Both the position numbers and the translations under genes were made by a program. Shown here in pieces: positions 33,160 through 40,256 of a stretch of 41,122 bases of DNA. Source of the DNA: a virus; IMG/VR virus record IMGVR_UViG_3300009515_000241, positions 1 through 41,122 of that record, one strand, 5' to 3'. Under the pieces are notes generated by a model. That model had not been told where the DNA came from. It did not search any database and saw nothing but the letters and a program-made list of their open reading frames with translations. Each line of letters opens with the position of its first letter. Position 1 is the first letter of the stretch.

Positions 33160-33827
33160 GCGGGCCCTACCACAGGCGAGCGCCGGCGTCCGTTCCCGCG
33201 TCGTTACACGCCGAGGCCGCTCCAGGGAACGAACGGCGAACGGCTGCGAGCCGGTTCGCCCGACACGCTACGGCGTGCCCCCTCTGCCATCCGCCCGATC
33301 GTGCGGTGCCCGGGTGCCAGAAGGGGGCGCGCCTCCTCCGCTTGACCAGGAGGGTCCATGCGAGCGGGCGGGAAAGCCGCCGCCGCCTCGAGGACGCTCG
33401 AGGCGGTCCTCGCCGGACCCCCGGGACCCGGCTCCGATGGGAAGGCCTCGCCGGATGGCTCGAGGCCTGGGCCCAGCTCGGCGAGCGGCGCGCCCGTGCT
33501 CCTCGCTTCGCCGCCGAGCGGGCCCACCTCGAGGCCCTCGAGCTCGAGGACCTGGAGCGGTGCGACGAGCTCCAGGTCCTCGCCGAGCTCGCCGAGCTCC
33601 TCCGGGGGGACCGAGCTCGGCGGGCCCTCGGCCACGACGAGCTCGAGCGGACCCTGGGCCTCGACCCGGTCCACCGGCTCCGGAGCTGGGTCGGCGACCG
33701 GCTCGCCCGCCTCCGTCGAGGTGGGCCCGACCTGGGCGCCGAACTCGCCGCCTTCGAGCTCGAGCGCCTGGAGCGCCTCGAGCCTGTTTCCACCTCTGTC
33801 AACAGGGAAGGCACCGATGCCAGCTGA
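33156..33827 (+). CDS. Zinc-finger + LE-rich protein, possibly frameshifted composite
   Basis: 223 residues from ATG 33156 (ATGA overlap). Residues about 40-75 (RFARHATACPLCHPPDRAVP, followed by GCQKGARLLRL) form a C-x2-C-H...C zinc-finger-like site. From about residue 100 the sequence is an acidic Leu/Glu helix (AERAHLEALELEDLERCDEL). A second start, ATG 33358 behind AGGAGG, lies in another frame (MRAGGKAAAAS); it reads on for 226 codons. A one-base error in the C run at 33418-33422 would join that start to the Leu/Glu-rich part, making two genes. Confidence 0.45.
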   Translation: MSGPYHRRAPASVPASLHAEAAPGNERRTAASRFARHATACPLCHPPDRAVPGCQKGARLLRLTRRVHASGRESRRRLEDARGGPRRTPGTRLRWEGLAGWLEAWAQLGERRARAPRFAAERAHLEALELEDLERCDELQVLAELAELLRGDRARRALGHDELERTLGLDPVHRLRSWVGDRLARLRRGGPDLGAELAAFELERLERLEPVSTSVNREGTDAS

Positions 33828-34038
33828 TCCCACGCCGATCGTCCTCGACGGCGTCCGCTACCAGGTGACCTGGCGCTACGAGGCGAACGTGCCGGAGGGC
33901 GAGCCCGGCGGCCTGGAGCTCGTGCTCGAGATCGACCAGGTCGAGCCGCCGCCGGCGGGCCGGGACACGGAGCGCGCGATCGAGCGGGAGCTGGAGCGGC
34001 TCGCGCTGGACGAGCTCGACGCGGAGGCGGCCCGATGA
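33817..34038 (+). CDS. Small acidic protein
   Basis: 73 residues from ATG 33817 after AGGGAAGG. Strand-rich first half (IVLDGVRYQVTWRYEANV, GLELVLEIDQVEPP) and a charged C-terminal helix (TERAIERELERLALDELD). Overlaps the upstream gene by 11 bases and the next by ATGA. Function unknown. Confidence 0.5.
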   Translation: MPADPTPIVLDGVRYQVTWRYEANVPEGEPGGLELVLEIDQVEPPPAGRDTERAIERELERLALDELDAEAAR

Positions 34039-34319
34039 GGGCGGACGAGCTCGCCGCCCTGCTCCAGGTCGCGATCGACGTCGTCCGGAAGGACTTCGGG
34101 AGGGAGCTCGAGGCGGCGAAGGAGGAGGCCTGGCGGGAGCGAGCTCGAGCCGGGGCCCTCGGCGACGAGCTCGCGCGGGCCCTCGAGGCGCTCCAGAGCA
34201 GGGAGGCCCTGGTCCAGTGCCTCGCCGGCGAGCTCTACCAGGCCCGCCAGGAGCTCGAGGACTGCAGGACGGAGGCCCGGCGCCTCCGGAGCCACCTCGG
34301 CCTCCGGGCCGCATCGTAG
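34035..34319 (+). CDS. Coiled-coil protein
   Basis: 94 residues from ATG 34035 (ATGA overlap). Helical throughout, with heptads LAALLQVAIDVVRKDFGREL, ALEALQSREALVQCLAGELY and QELEDCRTEARRLR. Possible dimer. Function unknown; resembles the small coiled-coil genes of the other arm. Confidence 0.5.
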   Translation: MRADELAALLQVAIDVVRKDFGRELEAAKEEAWRERARAGALGDELARALEALQSREALVQCLAGELYQARQELEDCRTEARRLRSHLGLRAAS

Positions 34320-34329
34320 GGGAGGACGC

Positions 34330-34590
34330 ATGGGCGAGGGATGGAAGTCCACAGGCTGGAGCCTCGAGGGCCAGGACCGGGAGACCGCCTCCCGGGTGCG
34401 CCGCCTCGAGGGGTACCAGCTCGAGGTGTGGCGGGCGGCGGAGGGCGTCTGGAACTGGGATGCGAGCCTCTACGAGGCGACCGGGATCGCGGTCGCCCGC
34501 GGCGTCGAGCGCAGCGAGCGGAAGGCGAAGGCAGCGGCGAACCGGTGGGCCCGCGGCCACGCGCGGCCGCCGCTCGGGCGGGCCTCGTGA
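34330..34590 (+). CDS. Small hypothetical protein
   Basis: 86 residues from ATG 34330, after GGGGAGGAC. Trp/Glu-rich (WKSTGWSLEGQDRE, YQLEVWRAAEGVWNWD) with a basic C-terminus (RSERKAKAAANRWARGHARP). Predicted helical. Adjoins the exonuclease gene by GTGA, so it may belong to the recombination module. Confidence 0.5.
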   Translation: MGEGWKSTGWSLEGQDRETASRVRRLEGYQLEVWRAAEGVWNWDASLYEATGIAVARGVERSERKAKAAANRWARGHARPPLGRAS

Positions 34591-35552
34591 CCCCCGCCGA
34601 GCGGGCGACCTGGCTCGAGGAGCGGCGGAAGGGCCTCGGCGGCTCGGACGTGGCCGCGGTCCTCGGCCTCTCCCCCTGGGCGACGCCCTTCGACGTCTGG
34701 GTCGACAAGGTCGACCCGCTCCCGGACGAGGACTCGAGCGTCAAGCGCCGCGGGCGGCTCCTGGAGCGCGCGGTCGGCGAATGGGCCGCCGAGGAGCTCG
34801 AGCGGATCCTGGAGCCGGCCGCCCACCTCGTCCACCCGGTCCACACCTGGGCCCGGGGGACGCCGGACTTCTGGCTCACGGACCCGAACGCGTACCCCTT
34901 CGCCCAGGCCCGGGACCGGCTCGGCCTCGAGTGCAAGACGGCCCGCTACATGGACGGATGGGGCGAGCCCGGCGCCGTCCTCGAGGTCCCGCCCCACTAC
35001 CGCGTCCAGGCCCTCTGGTACCTGGCGATCAGCGAGGCCCCGGCCTGGGTCGTCGCCGTGTTCGGGACCACGGAGGAGCGCTGGGAGCTCCTGGAGCTCG
35101 ACCGCGCGACCGAGGCCCCCCTCCTGGAGCGCCTCCTCGAGGTCGCCGGGTCGTGGTGGGAGCGCCACGTCGTGGGCGGCGACCCTCCCGAGCTCGACCT
35201 GTCCCGCGGCGCCTCGAGGTGGCTCCAGCGTCGACACCCGACCGGCGGCGAGCTCCGCGACGCGGTCGGCGGCGAGCTCGAGCTCCTGGAGCGCTACCGC
35301 GAGGCGAAGGAGCTCGAGCGGGTCGCGGTCGCCGAGCGGAAGGCCCTCGAGGTCCGCCTCAAGGCGGCGATCGGCGACGCCGGCGGCCTCCGCTCCGAGC
35401 TCGGCTCGGTCCGCTGGAGCCGCTACGACGCCAGGCGGCTCGAGGGGAAGCGGCTCCGGAAGGAGCGGCCAGACCTGGTCGAGGTCCTCGACGCCTACAG
35501 CCCACCCAAGCCGACAGGGCGCCTCACGGCGCGCTGGAAGGAGAATCCGTGA
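34587..35552 (+). CDS. YqaJ-type phage recombination exonuclease
   Basis: 321 residues from GTG 34587 (GTGA overlap). Lambda-exonuclease/YqaJ fold: GLGGSDVAAVLGLSPW at about 16-31, RGRLLE (E60), TPDFW (D94), LECKT (E115, K117) and VPPHYRVQALWYL, the QxxxY-like motif. These acidic and Lys residues bind metal and cut the 5' strand. It makes 3' overhangs for the RecT partner encoded two genes later. Confidence 0.85.
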   Translation: MTPAERATWLEERRKGLGGSDVAAVLGLSPWATPFDVWVDKVDPLPDEDSSVKRRGRLLERAVGEWAAEELERILEPAAHLVHPVHTWARGTPDFWLTDPNAYPFAQARDRLGLECKTARYMDGWGEPGAVLEVPPHYRVQALWYLAISEAPAWVVAVFGTTEERWELLELDRATEAPLLERLLEVAGSWWERHVVGGDPPELDLSRGASRWLQRRHPTGGELRDAVGGELELLERYREAKELERVAVAERKALEVRLKAAIGDAGGLRSELGSVRWSRYDARRLEGKRLRKERPDLVEVLDAYSPPKPTGRLTARWKENP

Positions 35553-35920
35553 AGCGCACGCGCCGACGCATCGCAGGGGCCCGCCCGGTCCGGCTCACGG
35601 CCCAGGACCTCGCGGAGCTCGCCGAGCTCCAGGCGAGTGCTCGGGTCCTCTGGAAGTCGCCGATCGTCGCGGCGGCGCTCGCCTGGGAGCCGCCGAAGCC
35701 GGAGCGGCGCCCGGCGCGGCTCACGAGCCGGGCGACCCACCTCACACTCGAGGACGCCGAGGGCCGGCGCGTGACCTTCGAGGCCGGGCCTGGCGACGTC
35801 GAGATCCGCGGCCTCAAGCGCGAGCCTGGGCCCCCGTGGACCGTGGCGGACTTCGTCCACGGCCGCGGCCCGTTCGCCGAACAACTCACACCGAAGCCCG
35901 GCGAGCCCGGGAAGGAGTAG
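35549..35920 (+). CDS. Hypothetical protein in recombination module
   Basis: 123 residues from GTG 35549 (GTGA overlap). Basic start (KRTRRRIAGARPVRLTAQDL), helix, then strand-rich segment (HLTLEDAEGRRVTFEAG) and Pro-rich C-terminus. It lies between the exonuclease and RecT, so may aid their action. Not recognised. Confidence 0.5.
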   Translation: MKRTRRRIAGARPVRLTAQDLAELAELQASARVLWKSPIVAAALAWEPPKPERRPARLTSRATHLTLEDAEGRRVTFEAGPGDVEIRGLKREPGPPWTVADFVHGRGPFAEQLTPKPGEPGKE

Positions 35921-35927
35921 CCAGCCG

Positions 35928-37130
35928 ATGACTACCGAACAGACCGCCCTGGTCAAGCGCGGGAAGGCCCGCCTGCGGGGCCTCCTGGACCAGATGGGCG
36001 CGCAGATCGCCGAGGTCCTCCCGCGCCACCTCACACCCGAGCGGATGGCCAAGCTCGTCCTGGTCGAGGCCTCCCGCAACCCCGACCTGTACCGGTGCGT
36101 ACAGGAGGACCCGGCGAGCGTCGCCGGCTGCCTCATGCTTGCCTCGGAGCTCGGCCTCGAGCCGAGCTCGCCGCTGGGCCACTTCTGGCTGATCCCGCGC
36201 CGCGAGAAGCGGGATCCGAAGGACAAGAGCCGGAACCCGGAGCGTGTCTGGCGGTGTACGGCGATCATCGGGTACAAGGGCTTCGCCGAGCTCGCCCGCC
36301 GGTCCCCCGACGTGGCGAGGCTCAACGCCGGCGTGGTCTACGCCGAGGAGCTCGAGGGCCGGCCGCCGGCCTTCGAATGGAACGTGGAGCCGCCGGCGAT
36401 CACGCACCGCGGGAGGGCCGTCCAGGACCGCGGCGACAGGGCGCTGCGCTTCGCCTACGCGGTCGCTGAGCTCGTAGACGGCCAGCGCTACCAGGCCGTC
36501 CTGGACGCGGCCGAGGTGGACAAGCGGCGCCAGCGCGCCGGGACCCAGATGGTCTGGAAGTCCGACACCGCGGCGATGTGGCGCAAGACGGCGATCCGGG
36601 CCCTCCTGGGCGGCGGCCTGGTCCCTCTGTCCGCCGAGCTCGTCCGCGCAGTGAGCCACGAACGCGCCCAGGAGGTGGAACCCGTCGTGGTCGAGGACGC
36701 CGATGTGGTCGAGCCGGCGCAGCGCCAGACCCGGCGATCCGACCCGGTCCGGGCGGCCCTCGGGATGGACGAGGACCCGGAGGAGGCCGAGGAAGTCCAG
36801 CTGGAGAAGCCGCCAGCGAAGCGGAAGCGCACCCGGGAGGCGAAGGCGAAGGCGGAGGCGAAGGCGGAGGCGAAGGAGCCGGCGGCCGAGGCCCAGGCGG
36901 CCGCCGATCCCGACGCCGAGCGGACGGCGCTCCTCGCCGTGATCCTGGACTTCGAAGGAGAGCTCCCGACAAAGGACGTCGCCGAGGCGGCGAAGGCCGC
37001 CGGCGTCGTGGACCCGGAGGGCGCCGACCTGTTCTCGGGAGGGGTCGAGGAGGCGCCGACCGCGAAGCTCGTCGCGTACAAGGCCGCGCTCCAGGCCGCG
37101 CACGAGAAGGCCTCCGGCGGTGCCTCGTGA
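35928..37130 (+). CDS. RecT-family single-strand annealing protein
   Basis: 400 residues from ATG 35928. RecT core over about residues 20-235: PRHLTPERMAKLVLVEASRN, SVAGCLMLASELGLEPSSPL, HFWLIPRREKR, ACIIGYKG-type CTAIIGYKGFAELARRS, AGVVYAEEL and WKSDTAAMWRKTAIRALLGG, all hallmarks of RecT/Redbeta. It anneals complementary single strands for phage recombination. A long acidic/Lys-Ala linker (EAKAKAEAKAEAKE, from tandem DNA) precedes an extra C-terminal helical domain (AVILDFEGELPTKDVAEAAK), longer than usual RecT (about 270). Confidence 0.9.
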   Translation: MTTEQTALVKRGKARLRGLLDQMGAQIAEVLPRHLTPERMAKLVLVEASRNPDLYRCVQEDPASVAGCLMLASELGLEPSSPLGHFWLIPRREKRDPKDKSRNPERVWRCTAIIGYKGFAELARRSPDVARLNAGVVYAEELEGRPPAFEWNVEPPAITHRGRAVQDRGDRALRFAYAVAELVDGQRYQAVLDAAEVDKRRQRAGTQMVWKSDTAAMWRKTAIRALLGGGLVPLSAELVRAVSHERAQEVEPVVVEDADVVEPAQRQTRRSDPVRAALGMDEDPEEAEEVQLEKPPAKRKRTREAKAKAEAKAEAKEPAAEAQAAADPDAERTALLAVILDFEGELPTKDVAEAAKAAGVVDPEGADLFSGGVEEAPTAKLVAYKAALQAAHEKASGGAS

Positions 37131-37573
37131 GCGGCGACCTGGGCGAAGTCTGCGTCCCGGCCCGCGAGGCCGCCGAGCTCCTGGACCGGATCCACGACGC
37201 CGCGATCAAGTCCGGCGACCCGAGCGGGCCGGCCTGGGACCTCTACATGGCCGCGCGGCCAGTGCTGGACCCACCGGGACCGAAGCTCCGGCTGGAGCCG
37301 GAGGAGGAGGAGCTGGACGAGCCGCCGGACGACCCTCCGACGCCCGTGGTCCCGGAGGAGCTCGCCCAACTCTTCCACGAGGTCTACGAGCGGAAGGCGC
37401 CGGAACATGGCTACCGGACCCGGGAGGCCTCGGCGGTGCCCTGGGACCAGGTCCCGGAGCGCAACCGGGACCTCATGATCGCGACCGCGAGCGAGGTCCT
37501 CGCCCGCCTCGAGCCGCACCCATGGGGCCTCCGGGCGCGATGGGCGCCGCACCCGACCGAGGAGCCGACGTGA
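37127..37573 (+). CDS. Hypothetical protein
   Basis: 148 residues from GTG 37127 (GTGA overlap). N-terminal helix (AREAAELLDRIHDAAIKSG), an acidic Pro-rich centre (EPEEEELDEPPDDPPTP), then VPEELAQLFHEVYERKA and VPERNRDLMIATASEVLARL. The last part resembles small DUF-type domains with a W-x-Q-V-P motif seen in phages. Function unknown. Confidence 0.5.
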   Translation: MSGDLGEVCVPAREAAELLDRIHDAAIKSGDPSGPAWDLYMAARPVLDPPGPKLRLEPEEEELDEPPDDPPTPVVPEELAQLFHEVYERKAPEHGYRTREASAVPWDQVPERNRDLMIATASEVLARLEPHPWGLRARWAPHPTEEPT

Positions 37574-37827
37574 GCGGGTACGCCGCGAGCGTGATCGCCG
37601 GGCCGCTCAAGGCCGGCCAGATGGACCCGGACCGGACCTGGTACGCGCGCGGCGACCACGTCGTCGTCTCCTCGATCTGGCTGACGAACGAGCTCCCGGG
37701 CTCGCTCGTCGTGGTCGGGATGGACCGCCAGGGCCTCGAGCGCCTCGAGGCCGTCCTCAAGGCCGCAGGCTACGGGGTCGAGCTCTGGCCGGAGCGGGCG
37801 CCGGAGCCGGCCCAGGGCGACCAGTGA
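37570..37827 (+). CDS. Small hypothetical protein
   Basis: 85 residues from GTG 37570 (GTGA overlap). Strand-rich (DRTWYARGDHVVVSSIWL, GSLVVVGMDRQG) with a helix (LERLEAVLKAAGYGVELW), suggesting an alpha/beta fold. Function unknown. Confidence 0.5.
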   Translation: MSGYAASVIAGPLKAGQMDPDRTWYARGDHVVVSSIWLTNELPGSLVVVGMDRQGLERLEAVLKAAGYGVELWPERAPEPAQGDQ

Positions 37828-38081
37828 GCCGCTGCGCGACCCTTGGCTGCTCTCGCCTCCTCGCGCGGCCGGGCGCTCACGCGTGCGCGCCGTGCGAGCG
37901 GGCCGAGATCGCCGAGCTCCGGGCGGGCGCGGTCGGCGGGAGCCGGGACCGGAGCGCCGCGGCCCGGGACGCGCGGGCCGCTTCCGCCCACCTCGAAGTC
38001 CCTCCGGAGCGCCGCGACGTCGAGGACTGGAAGCGCCTCGGCTTCGAGCTCGTAGAGGTCCCCTGGAAGGGCCCCCGATGA
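37824..38081 (+). CDS. Small zinc-finger protein
   Basis: 85 residues from GTG 37824 (GTGA overlap). Begins SRCATLGCSRLLARPGAHAC, then APCERAEIAEL: a C-x4-C...H-x-C-x2-C zinc site within the first 25 residues. The rest is basic and helical, ending in a short Trp-containing tail. Possible nucleic-acid or host-target binder. Confidence 0.55.
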   Translation: MSRCATLGCSRLLARPGAHACAPCERAEIAELRAGAVGGSRDRSAAARDARAASAHLEVPPERRDVEDWKRLGFELVEVPWKGPR

Positions 38082-38176
38082 CGCACGATGAAACGCCGAG
38101 AATCGTCCGGAATCTGGAAACGGGGTTTTGGCCTCACAGGGGCCTCCTGGAGCCGCTGCGAATCTCCGAGGGGTAG
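38078..38176 (+). CDS. Possible 32-residue peptide
   Basis: ATG 38078 overlaps the preceding stop (ATGA) and reads MTHDETPRIVRNLETGFW then 14 residues to a stop. Unlike the neighbours it lies in a lower-GC stretch, so third positions are less G/C. Real only if the overlap is functional; may be part of a leader. Confidence 0.3.
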   Translation: MTHDETPRIVRNLETGFWPHRGLLEPLRISEG

Positions 38177-38335
38177 AGGTCGGGTCCAGATTGCGACGCC
38201 TGGACGGGCCCCTACGATTCGGCTGTGGCCCATGTCGGCAAGCCGAATCGCGTCGGGTCTGCAGCCGAGAGTGGAGCTTCCAAGGTCGACGAATCCAGAG
38301 AACCGTGTCCGAACAGACGAGAAGGAGGCTTGCCC
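38177..38335. promoter_or_regulatory. Lower-GC leader with promoter and operator
   Basis: 159 bases of clearly lower GC than the rest, with no ORF. Holds a sigma70-like promoter TTGCGA (38191-38196), 16-base spacer, TACGAT (38213-38218), and a 10-bp inverted repeat. Possible independent regulatory leader or origin; no iteron-like repeats seen. Confidence 0.45.
38215..38250. promoter_or_regulatory. Inverted repeat (10-bp arms) over -10
   Basis: cgattcggct (38215-38224) and agccgaatcg (38241-38250) are perfect inverted arms around a 16-base loop. The left arm overlaps the -10 hexamer of the candidate promoter, as expected for a repressor operator. It could alternatively form a 5' leader hairpin or act as a stem of a terminator without T run. 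Confidence 0.5.
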
Positions 38336-38704
38336 GTGGAGAACCCGAAAACAGTCATCCCGAGGCTTTCGAGCGAGTCCGTCGCCTGGCTCCGCGCCCA
38401 CTCCGAGGCCTTCACTCCGGAGGCCTTCGAGCTGGTCGAGGAGCTCGACCGGCTCGAGGTGGCGCCGGACGACCCGCGCCGGCTTCACCAGGTCCTCGGC
38501 GACGCGCGCTCGGCGCTGTGGTCCGCGAGCCCCGGCGCCGGGGTCCGGCGGACGGCGGCCCTGTTCGACGCGTCGCTCGCGATCTCCGGCTGGGCGGACG
38601 CGTTCGCCCGCGGCGCGACGCTCTCCCAGAAGCTCGCCGCGGTCCTCCGGGCCTGGGCGCTCGCCCAGCTCGCCGAGGCGAGAGGAGCCGACCCGGCGGA
38701 CTAG
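38336..38704 (+). CDS. Hypothetical helical protein with own promoter
   Basis: 122 residues from GTG 38336, with AAGGAGG seven bases upstream. Helical (VAWLRAHSEAFTPEAFELVE, AALFDASLAISGWADAF, AVLRAWALAQLAEARG). It is the last gene of the rightward arm and is separated from it by a lower-GC leader. Function unknown. Separate control suggests expression at a different time. Confidence 0.6.
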   Translation: MENPKTVIPRLSSESVAWLRAHSEAFTPEAFELVEELDRLEVAPDDPRRLHQVLGDARSALWSASPGAGVRRTAALFDASLAISGWADAFARGATLSQKLAAVLRAWALAQLAEARGADPAD

Positions 38705-38708
38705 GACC

Positions 38709-38743
38709 GGGCCGGCTCCAGGGTGGGCCGGAGGACCCGGCCC
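38709..38743. terminator. GC hairpin between convergent operons
   Basis: gggccgg (38709-38715) and ccggccc (38737-38743) form a 7-bp stem with a 21-base loop in the 48-base gap between convergent genes. Possible bidirectional terminator; no T run on either side. Confidence 0.3.
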
Positions 38744-38752
38744 AGCGCGGAG

Positions 38753-39130
38753 CTACGGCGCCGGAGCTGTGGACAGGGGCGCCGGAGCTGGGGCCACGAC
38801 AGCGACAGGAGCCGGGAGCCCGGAGTCCTTCGCCTCGAGCTCCTGGGCGACGAGCTCGACCACCTCCGCGGCCACGGCCGGCTCGGCGGCCTTGAGCGCC
38901 TCGAGGAAGCTCCGCGTGGCCTGGGCGAGGGCGTCGACCGGTTCCGCCTGGGCCTGTGGCGGCCCCTGGGGCGCCGCCGTCTCCAGGACGGCCTCGAGGG
39001 CGGCCGGAGGCGCCGGCGGCTCCTGGGCGGGCGCTGGCGGCGCGGGAGGTGGGGCCTCGGCCGGCTCGGCCCAGGCCAGTAGGGGGAGGGCGAGGGCGAG
39101 GGCGAGGGCGAGGAGCGGCGGGCGGCGCAT
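38753..39130 (-). CDS. Secreted Ala/Pro-rich protein
   Basis: 125 residues from ATG 39130 with AGGAGG. N-terminal signal peptide: MRRPPLLALALALALPLLAWA, with an AWA|E cleavage site near residue 21. The mature part is Pro/Ala-rich (PPPAPPAPAQEPPAPPAALE), then a helix (ALAQATRSFLEALKAAEPAV) and a Pro/Ala end. Next to a membrane coiled-coil gene, so it could be an envelope or lysis component. No lipobox. Confidence 0.5.
   Translation of the reverse strand: MRRPPLLALALALALPLLAWAEPAEAPPPAPPAPAQEPPAPPAALEAVLETAAPQGPPQAQAEPVDALAQATRSFLEALKAAEPAVAAEVVELVAQELEAKDSGLPAPVAVVAPAPAPLSTAPAP
39086..39113. repeat. 6-bp tandem repeat in signal peptide
   Basis: Hexamer gagggc in tandem (about four copies), encoding the Leu-Ala repeat of the signal peptide of the 38753 gene. 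Copy-number change would keep the frame but alter hydrophobic length. Confidence 0.7.
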
Positions 39131-39143
39131 GGGACCTCCTGGG

Positions 39144-39548
39144 TCAACGGGGGCGGGCGGCCTCCTCGAGGATCCGGATCGAGGTCCGGACGTCGAGCTC
39201 GACCTGGCGGAAGCGGTCGTCCAGCTCCTCGAGGTCCGCCTCGCATGCCTCGACGCGGCGGAGGAGCTCGGCGCGGCGGCGGGCGTCCTCCTCGGCGTGG
39301 TCCTCGAGGTCCTCGGCGACCTCGCCGGCGTCGCCGCGGCCGAGCGTGAGCTGGCCCAGGGTCCCAGCGGTCCCGGTCCCGCCGAGGGCGAGGAGGAGGA
39401 GCATGGTCCACGGGTTGGACGGGAGCTCGAGCGACGGGAGGGCGAGGGTCGTCCGCCTCGAGCCGAGCCCGGGGGTCCGCCGGTGCGACCCGGACGTCCT
39501 CGAGCCCGCTCGGCGCTCCGCCGGGTCTGTGGTGTCGTCCTGGCTCAC
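39144..39548 (-). CDS. Membrane coiled-coil protein, spanin/holin candidate
   Basis: 134 residues from GTG 39548 (GTGA overlap). An N-terminal basic region, one hydrophobic segment at about 45-66 (NPWTMLLLLALGGTGTAG), then an acidic coiled coil (AEDLEDHAEEDARRRAELL, LEELDDRFRQVELDV). An N-terminal anchor plus a periplasmic coiled coil resembles inner-membrane spanins; a holin is less likely with one helix and long tail. Next gene encodes a secreted protein. Confidence 0.45.
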   Translation of the reverse strand: MSQDDTTDPAERRAGSRTSGSHRRTPGLGSRRTTLALPSLELPSNPWTMLLLLALGGTGTAGTLGQLTLGRGDAGEVAEDLEDHAEEDARRRAELLRRVEACEADLEELDDRFRQVELDVRTSIRILEEAARPR

Positions 39549-39847
39549 GGGCCGGGATCCACAGCGGGCGCGAGCTCGGCTCCGGCCTCGAGTGCGCGGA
39601 GCAGTGCGCGGGCCAGCGCCTCGACCTCGGCCTGGACTCCGAACGCCGCGGCGTCGACGGAGGCCTTCGTCACGTCCGCCTCGAGCTTGACGAAGGAGCC
39701 GCCGATCACGGTCCCGCGGACGTAGGTCGCCGAGATCGTCGGGCGGTCCCCGTCGAGGCCCTCGAGCTGGATCGTCAGGGCGCGGGCCTCCGGGGCGGTC
39801 CCGGAGATCGGGTCAGGCGTGGCGAACGTGTGAACCTGTGCGGCCAT
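39545..39847 (-). CDS. Small hypothetical protein
   Basis: 100 residues from ATG 39847 with AGGAGG. Beta-rich first part (ALTIQLEGLDGDRPTISATY, GSFVKLEADVTK) and helical C-terminus (EVEALARALLRALEAGAEL). Perhaps a small virion or lysis accessory protein; not recognised. Confidence 0.5.
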   Translation of the reverse strand: MAAQVHTFATPDPISGTAPEARALTIQLEGLDGDRPTISATYVRGTVIGGSFVKLEADVTKASVDAAAFGVQAEVEALARALLRALEAGAELAPAVDPGP

Positions 39848-39871
39848 GGGGCCTCCTGGAGCTGGGGTATC

Positions 39872-40246
39872 GTGGCCGCGGAGGTGGTCGTGGCCGATGT
39901 CATCGCGGCGGAGGTGGTCTGGGAGGAGGCGGAGGTCCTGCTGGAGGACCTGGTCGCCGAGGGCCTGGACGAGGACGCGGCGGCGCTGGCCGTCGCTCGG
40001 TTCCTGGACGCGGTGCTCCCGCTGGACGCCCTGATCCCGGGCCCGCTGGGCGAGCTCGCCGAGGCCGCGGACGGCCCGATCCTGGCGAGGGTCGTCCAGG
40101 CGCTGCTCGCCCTGTTCCGGTCGGACCCGGACCGGAAGGCAGAGCGCCGAGCTCGGCGGACGGCGCGGAAGGCCGAGCGCGAGGCAAAGCGCGAGGCGCG
40201 GCGGGCCGAGCGCCGGGCGCAGCGCGAGGGCCACTCCGAGCGGTAG
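39872..40246 (+). CDS. Lone plus-strand gene with Arg-rich tail
   Basis: 124 residues from GTG 39872, weak upstream GGGG. Acidic Val/Ala/Glu-rich helices (EVVWEEAEVLLEDLVAEGL, AALAVARFLDAVLPLDALIP), a hydrophobic segment (GPILARVVQALLALF) and a highly basic C-terminal helix (ERRARRTARKAEREAKREAR). On the opposite strand from its neighbours. A charge-polarised helical protein of unknown role, maybe membrane-active or DNA/RNA-binding. Confidence 0.55.
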   Translation: MAAEVVVADVIAAEVVWEEAEVLLEDLVAEGLDEDAAALAVARFLDAVLPLDALIPGPLGELAEAADGPILARVVQALLALFRSDPDRKAERRARRTARKAEREAKREARRAERRAQREGHSER

Positions 40247-40256
40247 GCCCGCGGCC

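Noticed and set aside
38082-38335. tRNA in the lower-GC leader
   Set aside because: No T-loop or paired acceptor stem could be drawn; the inverted repeats have wrong spacing.
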